Below are positions 59,407 through 64,000 of a stretch of DNA of 64,000 bases, in pieces (position 1 is the first letter of the stretch; each line of letters starts with the position of its first letter). The DNA comes from Streptomyces cyaneochromogenes (GTDB lineage: Bacteria; Actinomycetota; Actinomycetes; Streptomycetales; Streptomycetaceae). The stretch lies in contig NZ_CP034539.1 of the NCBI RefSeq assembly GCF_003963535.1, forward strand, positions 7,192,001 to 7,256,000, in the 5' to 3' direction. The position numbers and the translations under genes were made by a program. The notes beneath the pieces are model-generated. The model did not search any database and was not told where the DNA came from. It saw only the letters and a program-made list of their open reading frames with translations.

Positions 59407-60528
59407 TTAATCGCCGAGACGTTTCAACGCCTCCGGTACCTCCTCGATCCGGTCAACCAGGGCGATACGGGACTCCATCGAGCGGCCTCGCGCGAGCGAC
59501 TGGAGCAGGGGCCAGGCAGGCAGTTCCTCGGTCCAGTGCGTGCGGTCGACCAGGACCATCGCAGTGGGCTCACCGCGCGACTCGTAGTAGTTCGGCGTCG
59601 CGTTGTCGAAGATCTCCTGGACGGTCCCGGCGGCGCCCGGCAGGAAGACCACGCCCGCGTTCGAGCGGGCCAGGAGGCCGTCCTCGCGGGTGGCGTTGGC
59701 GAAGTACTTGGCGATGTGGGAGGCGAAGGGGTTCGGCGGCTCGTGGCCGTAGAACCAGGTCGGGATGCCGACGGACGTGCCGCCCTTGGGCCAGCGGCCG
59801 CGCACCTCGAAGGCCGTCGTCGCCCAGTCGGTGATCGAGGGCGTGAACCCGGGCGCCTTCGCGAGGAGTTGGAGGGCGTCGGCGAGCATCTCGTCGTCGT
59901 GCGGGGCGGCGTACGCGCCGAGGTTCGCGGCCTCCATCGCGCCGGGGCCGCCGCCCGTGGCGACCGTGAAGCCGGCGCGGGCCAGCTCCCGGCCGAGCCG
60001 CGCGGCACCCTCGTACGCCTCCGTGCCGCGGCGCATCGCGTGGCCGCCCATGACGCCGACCACCCGGGCGCCGCAGAGGAGTTCGTCGAGGGCGTCGGAG
60101 ACGGAGTCGTCGTGGACCGCGCGCAGCATGGAGGCGTGGATGTCGCCGTCCGCCCTGGTCCGCTGGAACCAGGCGTACGCGCGGGCGTCGGGCGTGGCCT
60201 CGTAGCCGTCCGCCAAGGACGCGAAGAGTTCGTCGGGGGAGTAGACCAGGCCGCGGTACGGGTCGAAGGGCAGGTCCGGGACCGGCGGGAAGACGAGGGC
60301 GCCGTCCGTGCGGATCTTCGCGGCCGCCTCCTCGCGCATCGGGCAGCCGAGGAAGACGGCGCCCGCCGTGTCCGTGCCGAGCAGTTCGCGCGTACGGTCC
60401 GTCAGGTCGACGGCCTGGACACGGAATCCGGCCAGGTTGCCGCGCGCCGAGACGGTCGCGTCGAACTCCTCCAGCGTCTCTATCTCACGGTCGTTGTGGT
60501 GGGCCGCATGGGCGGGCATCGTCTGCAC
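59407..60528 (-). CDS. LOG-family (Rossmann) protein, possible nucleotide 5'-monophosphate nucleosidase
   Basis: A 373-aa protein with the LOG-type nucleotide site: VVGVMGGHAMRRG (about 156-168), TGGGPGAMEAANLGAY (about 191-206) and LPGAAGTVQEIFD, a variant of PGGxGTxxE in which the second Gly is Ala. The N-terminal ~150 residues form an extra domain, as in the long PpnN-type members rather than the short cytokinin-activating LOG proteins. The likely reaction is cleavage of the N-glycosidic bond of nucleoside monophosphates. An in-frame ATG at 60519 is an alternative start. Confidence 0.85.
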   Translation of the reverse strand: MQTMPAHAAHHNDREIETLEEFDATVSARGNLAGFRVQAVDLTDRTRELLGTDTAGAVFLGCPMREEAAAKIRTDGALVFPPVPDLPFDPYRGLVYSPDELFASLADGYEATPDARAYAWFQRTRADGDIHASMLRAVHDDSVSDALDELLCGARVVGVMGGHAMRRGTEAYEGAARLGRELARAGFTVATGGGPGAMEAANLGAYAAPHDDEMLADALQLLAKAPGFTPSITDWATTAFEVRGRWPKGGTSVGIPTWFYGHEPPNPFASHIAKYFANATREDGLLARSNAGVVFLPGAAGTVQEIFDNATPNYYESRGEPTAMVLVDRTHWTEELPAWPLLQSLARGRSMESRIALVDRIEEVPEALKRLGD

Positions 60529-60565
60529 GCGCCCATGCTAGGCACCGTGCTTCGTCCGGCGGGCG

Positions 60566-60985
60566 TCAGCCCTCGATGGCCGAGGGGTCCATCCAGACGA
60601 CCTCCCAGGTGTGGCCGTCGAGGTCGTCGAAGGCGCGGCCGTACATGAAGCCCATGTCCTGGGTCTTCGCCGAGGCGGTACCGCCGGCGGCGACGGCCTT
60701 GTCGACGAGTTCGTCGACCTTGTCGCGGCTCTCGGCGCTCAGACAGACCAGCACCTCGCTGGTCTTCGTGGCGTCCGCGATCTCCTTGTCGGTGAAGGTC
60801 GCGTAGAACGGCCTGGTGAGCAGCATCGCGACGATGGTGTCGCTGATCACGACGGAGGCGGCGTTCTCGTCGCTGAACTGCGGGTTGATCGAGTATCCGA
60901 GCTCCGTGAAGAACTTCTTCGAGGCGTCGAGGTCGTTCACGGGCAGGTTCACGAAGATCATCTGCTGGTACGCGGGCGCGGTCAT
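60566..60985 (-). CDS. VOC-family (glyoxalase/bleomycin resistance-like) protein
   Basis: A 139-aa protein with the vicinal-oxygen-chelate pattern: MIFVNLPVNDLDASKKFFTE, LGYSINPQFSDENAASVVIS and a C-terminal GRAFDDLDGHTWEVVW with the conserved Gly-His-x-Trp-Glu. It resembles the subgroup annotated as glyoxalase/extradiol dioxygenase family; the substrate is unknown. The start at 60985 has GGGAGAG upstream. A 119-bp gap with a T-rich patch separates it from the permease gene. Confidence 0.9.
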   Translation of the reverse strand: MTAPAYQQMIFVNLPVNDLDASKKFFTELGYSINPQFSDENAASVVISDTIVAMLLTRPFYATFTDKEIADATKTSEVLVCLSAESRDKVDELVDKAVAAGGTASAKTQDMGFMYGRAFDDLDGHTWEVVWMDPSAIEG

Positions 60986-61104
60986 CGGGGTCTCTCCCAT
61001 CGGGGTGGCTGCTGTTCGGTGGGGTAGACCGGGGGGTCGTGCGGAACTCATCGCCGGGCGGGAGATTTTTTCCCGTGAGTTTTTCGGCGGGGTGCCCTAC
61101 GGCC

Positions 61105-62514
61105 TCAGCGCGCCAGGGGCAGTGCCGCCAGCTCGGCCACGATCAGGGTGAGGGGGCCGAAGAAGGCCATCAGGACGCCGGCGCGCAGGGCGGCCGCGCT
61201 GCGGAGCATCGAGGTGGGGGCGCCGAGGCGGAGCAGTGCGGCGGTGGTCTCGGCGCGTGCCTGCTTGGCCTCCAGGGTGGCCGTCAGGAGGGTGGCCACG
61301 GTGCAGCTGGTGACCAGGGTGACGCCGACGGTGGTGAGGGGTCCGAAGGCGGACGTGGCGTCGGGGTCGGAGAGGGTGGCCATCGCGTACGCGCCGGAGG
61401 TCGCGGCGCAGACGATGCCGAGGGGGCGGCCGATACGGACGGCTTCCGCCATGAGGACACGGCCGGCCAGCAGGCGCAGGGCGCCGGGGCGTGCGGTCTG
61501 GAGGAGGCGGCCGCACAGGTGGGTGAGGCCGGGGGCCGCCAGGGTGAGGCCGAGGGCGGTGAGGAGCCAGCCCAGCAGGGTGCCGGCGGGGCCGGTGGGG
61601 AGGGCGACGGGCATGGTGAGGGTGGTGCCGGTCGCCGCGTGGACCGCGTAGGCCTCCACGGTCAGGCCCGCGGCGATCACCGCGATGCCCCAGGGGAGGC
61701 CGGCGGGGGGTTTGCCGGGAGCCGGAGGGAGCACGGGAGCCGGGGCGGCGGCGTCGTCGGTGGGGTTGGCCACCGCTTCCGTCCAGTCGGTTGCCGGGTC
61801 GCCCGGAGTGGGGGCCGCTGTCTGGGGCGGGTCGCTCGGCTGTGCCTGCGGGGTGCCGTCCTGCGCGCCCTGCGCGGGAGCCCCACCCCGACCCGAATGG
61901 GCCCCGAACCTGCCGTACGCCCCGAAGGTCCCCCGTGCCGCCGACGTGCCGTACGCCCCGACGCGGACGGGCGACCGTCCCGCGGGCCGGGTCCGCGGGT
62001 GCCGTTCCTTCGGGCGGAGCGCGAAGGCCACCGCCAGGGAGGCGATCGCCGGTACCGGCGTGAGGAGGGTCAGGGTGGCCGGGAGAGGCAGGGGGGTGTC
62101 GGCGGCCAGGAATTCCGCGGCGGCGCCGTCGAAGGGCATGCCCGTCAGGTCGCCTCGCAGGTGGAGGAAGAACAGCAGGGCCACCATCGAGCCGAGCGTG
62201 CAGGACAGGGCGGTGGTCGTCGCCGAGACGGCCATCAGGCGGGCCGGGCCCAGACCGATCGCCGAGAGGCCGGAGCGGGGCTTGGCGCCGGGGTCCGTGC
62301 GGGCCACCGCCACCGCGAAGTGGATCGTCGCCGCCAGCGGGGGCAGGCACCAGGCCAGGCGAAGGAGCGAGGAGCCGGGGGAGCCGGGGTGGGACAGTGC
62401 GTAGCCCAGGGCGCTCAGGAGCAGGAAACTCGTGCCCGCGGACGCCGCCGCCACCAGCAGGCGGCGCAGCTGTACGGCGGGTTGGGCGCCGCGCGTCAGA
62501 CGGAGAGCGAGCAC
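61105..62514 (-). CDS. ABC transporter permease-like membrane protein
   Basis: A 469-aa membrane protein with about eight to ten hydrophobic segments in two groups, separated by a ~100-residue Pro/Ala-rich linker (about residues 170-270). The layout suggests an FtsX/MacB-like or ABC-2-like permease, but I see no decisive motif. Its GTG at 62514 lies inside the end of the ATPase gene (19-bp overlap), so the pair is translationally coupled. The frame remains open upstream to 63075, but that part is antiparallel-frame sequence of the ATPase and was left out. Confidence 0.75.
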   Translation of the reverse strand: MLALRLTRGAQPAVQLRRLLVAAASAGTSFLLLSALGYALSHPGSPGSSLLRLAWCLPPLAATIHFAVAVARTDPGAKPRSGLSAIGLGPARLMAVSATTTALSCTLGSMVALLFFLHLRGDLTGMPFDGAAAEFLAADTPLPLPATLTLLTPVPAIASLAVAFALRPKERHPRTRPAGRSPVRVGAYGTSAARGTFGAYGRFGAHSGRGGAPAQGAQDGTPQAQPSDPPQTAAPTPGDPATDWTEAVANPTDDAAAPAPVLPPAPGKPPAGLPWGIAVIAAGLTVEAYAVHAATGTTLTMPVALPTGPAGTLLGWLLTALGLTLAAPGLTHLCGRLLQTARPGALRLLAGRVLMAEAVRIGRPLGIVCAATSGAYAMATLSDPDATSAFGPLTTVGVTLVTSCTVATLLTATLEAKQARAETTAALLRLGAPTSMLRSAAALRAGVLMAFFGPLTLIVAELAALPLAR

Positions 62515-63236
62515 GCGGCCCGGCCTTCCGCCTCGCCGACCGGGGGCAGTTGCACCGTGTTCACACGCCGTCCGTCCAGGAGGGTGATCCTGCGGTCGGC
62601 CAGGGGAGCCGCGTCCGCGTCGTAGCTGGCCAGGACGACCGTGATGCCGTGCGAGCGGGCCGCCGTAGTCAGGGTGCGCAGGACCTGTGTGCGGTCGGTG
62701 CGGTGCAGGGGCGCCGCCGGCTCGTCCGCGAACAGGACCGTGGGCGAGGGGGCCAGGGCCCGGGCGATGCAGACGCGCTGGCGTTCGGACTGGACCAGCT
62801 GGTGCGGGCGCTTGCGGGCCGCCTTGCCGACGTCCAGGCGCTCCAGCCACTCCAGCGCGGCCGTCTTGGCACGCCGACGGCTGGTGCCGCGCAGCATCAG
62901 CGGGAGGGCGGCGTTCTCCCAGACGTTCAGTTCGGGGACCAGGGACGGGGCCGGGTCGATCCAGCTGAAGCGGTCGCGGCGCAGCCGTTCGCGGTCCGTC
63001 GGGCCCATCTTGTGCACCGGCACGCTGTTGAACCAGACCTCGCCGCGCCGTACCGGGAGCAGGCCCGACAGGCATTGCAGCAGGGTCGTCTTGCCGCTGC
63101 CGCGCGGACCGATGACGGCGAGGACCTCGCCCTCCTGGACACCGAGCGAGACGCCGCTGAGCGCGGGTGAGCCGTCGTTGTAGGTGAAGTGCAGGGCGCG
63201 CGCCCAGAGCACGTCGTTGTCCGGCGGGGCCACCAT
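62496..63236 (-). CDS. ABC transporter ATP-binding protein with degenerate motifs
   Basis: A 246-aa ABC domain. Walker A GPRGSGKTTLLQCLSG is intact, and Walker B reads VLFADEPAAPL with the Asp-Glu pair. The signature is LVQSERQRVCIARAL in place of LSGGQ/E, and the H-loop position reads LASYDADAA without a His. ATP binding is plausible but hydrolysis may be weak. It is close in length to LolD/MacB-type ATPases. ATG 63236 has GAGG eight bases upstream. Coupled with the permease gene that follows; the substrate is unknown. Confidence 0.85.
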   Translation of the reverse strand: MVAPPDNDVLWARALHFTYNDGSPALSGVSLGVQEGEVLAVIGPRGSGKTTLLQCLSGLLPVRRGEVWFNSVPVHKMGPTDRERLRRDRFSWIDPAPSLVPELNVWENAALPLMLRGTSRRRAKTAALEWLERLDVGKAARKRPHQLVQSERQRVCIARALAPSPTVLFADEPAAPLHRTDRTQVLRTLTTAARSHGITVVLASYDADAAPLADRRITLLDGRRVNTVQLPPVGEAEGRAACSLSV

Positions 63237-63355
63237 GACGTACACCTCGCTTCTGATCCGTTTCCCGTACCTGATCCCCCGTGCGGGGGAACGATGGCTC
63301 GGCCGATCGGTCACAGGAACGCTAGGCAGCCGTCACCCGGACCCCGGACAACACA

Positions 63356-63402
63356 CGGCCCCGGGCCGCCGTTTCTCACTCGAACGGGCGGCTCCGGGGC
63401 CG
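63356..63402 (-). terminator. Terminator of the aminotransferase gene
   Basis: CGGCCCCGG (63356-63364) pairs with CCGGGGCCG (63394-63402), with inner GCCGCC/GGGCGGC pairing. It lies 68 bp past the minus-strand stop. Confidence 0.75.
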
Positions 63403-63469
63403 GTGTTGATCATCCAGACGGAAGATCAACTTCCGCCGGTCGGCGGGATCGGCCAGGTGGCCGGGCGCG

Positions 63470-64000
63470 TCACAGCTTGGTCCACGCCTCCGACAGCGTC
63501 GCGCGCAGGATCTGCTCGATCTCGTCGAACGTCTCCTGGTTGGAGATCAGCGGCGGGGCGAGCTGGATGACCGGGTCGCCACGGTCGTCGGCACGGCAGT
63601 ACAGGCCGTTCTCGAAGAGCTTCTTGGAGAGGAAGCCGTACAGGACGCGCTCGGTCTCCTCGGCGTTGAAGGACTCCTTGGTCGCCTTGTCCTTCACCAG
63701 CTCGATGCCGTAGAAGAAGCCGTTGCCGCGGACGTCGCCGACGATCGGGAGGTCGTACAGCTTCTCCAGGGTCGAGCGGAACGCGGCCTCGTTGTCGAGG
63801 ACGTGCTGGTTGAGCTTCTCGCGCTCGAACAGGTCGAGGTTGGCGATGCCCACCGCGGCCGACACGGGGTGGCCGCCGAAGGTGTAGCCGTGCAGGAAGG
63901 TGTTGTCGCCCTTGTAGAACGGCTCGGCGAGGCGGTCGGAGACGATGCACGCGCCGATCGGGGAGTAGCCCGAGGTCATGCCCTTGGCGCAGGTGATCAT
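63470..64000 (-). CDS. Class III (omega-type) aminotransferase, C-terminal part, cut by the window edge
   Basis: The last 176 residues of a PLP-dependent class III aminotransferase. The frame is open to the window end, so the N-terminal ~280 residues are missing. The visible start ITCAKGMTSGYSPIGA contains the PLP-binding Lys. GYTFGGHPVSAAVGIANLDL and VGDVRGNGFFYGIELVKD are typical of the aspartate/pyruvate or GABA-type transaminases. The amino donor cannot be named from this part. Confidence 0.9.
   Translation of the reverse strand: MITCAKGMTSGYSPIGACIVSDRLAEPFYKGDNTFLHGYTFGGHPVSAAVGIANLDLFEREKLNQHVLDNEAAFRSTLEKLYDLPIVGDVRGNGFFYGIELVKDKATKESFNAEETERVLYGFLSKKLFENGLYCRADDRGDPVIQLAPPLISNQETFDEIEQILRATLSEAWTKL

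Noticed and set aside
62515..63075. An N-terminal extension of the ABC permease
   Set aside because: It overlaps the ATPase gene in another frame and is not membrane-like; GTG 62514 at the ATPase end is the natural coupled start.

Overview
The window is high-GC actinobacterial DNA and almost certainly comes from the core chromosome of a Streptomyces. Four things point there: very GC-biased third codon positions with frequent GTG starts; the developmental genes nsdA and whiG; four tandem type I signal peptidase genes; and a gene order that I recognise as collinear with the S. coelicolor region running from about SCO5569 (coiled-coil protein) past SCO5645 (rlmN). The organism assignment is from memory of that order and of the protein families, not from a search.

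Layout. 1-5.5 kb: tail of a coiled-coil protein, DUF177-rpmF-rnc-mutM, an HxlR regulator, a CAP/SCP protein and acylphosphatase. 5.9-11.7 kb: a small coiled-coil protein, smc and the glucose permease glcP. 11.7-15.2 kb: two minus-strand metabolic genes, ftsY and a primase-like protein. 15.7-25.4 kb: nsdA, the nitrogen operon amtB-glnK-glnD behind a GlnR-like box, the SRP gene ffh and a second-type ftsH. 25.4-28.7 kb: a methyltransferase, an archaeal/eukaryote-type prolyl-tRNA synthetase and a SprT-like metalloprotein. 29-36.3 kb: the ribosome operon rpsP-khpA-rimM-trmD-rplS, then sipW-sipX-sipY-sipZ, a Nudix hydrolase and DUF2469.

36.4-44.4 kb is the most unusual part. The conserved trio yraN-comM-dprA is present, but comM is split by a compact 4.8-kb mobile element. 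The element carries four 4-bp-overlapping genes: a 398-aa tyrosine recombinase, an 883-aa tyrosine recombinase, a 56-aa micro-ORF and a 192-aa HTH/coiled-coil protein. This resembles the TnpA/TnpB/TnpC set of Tn554-type transposons. It sits exactly between the Asp and Glu codons of the ComM Walker B motif, is flanked by CTGGAC on both sides, has TTTTCC/GGAAAA termini, and carries no visible cargo. Precise removal would restore a 541-aa ComM frame.

44.6-53.6 kb: whiG, a TetR regulator, an M23 peptidase, then the translation and lipid genes rpsB-tsf-pyrH-frr-cdsA, a SRPBCC protein and rlmN. 53.7-57.7 kb: a TPP riboswitch followed by a thiamine-type ABC importer (thiB-thiP-thiQ). 57.7-64 kb: a mycothiol-dependent-isomerase-like protein, an LAETG sortase substrate, a LOG-family protein, a VOC protein, an ABC permease/ATPase pair with degenerate ATPase motifs, and the C-terminal part of a class III aminotransferase cut by the window edge.

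No rRNA, convincing tRNA or CRISPR array was seen. Regulatory structure includes the TPP riboswitch, a GlnR box, two DnaA-box pairs with the same 9-bp gap, many intrinsic-terminator-like hairpins, and in-frame TTA (bldA-type) codons in dprA and in the M23 peptidase gene.
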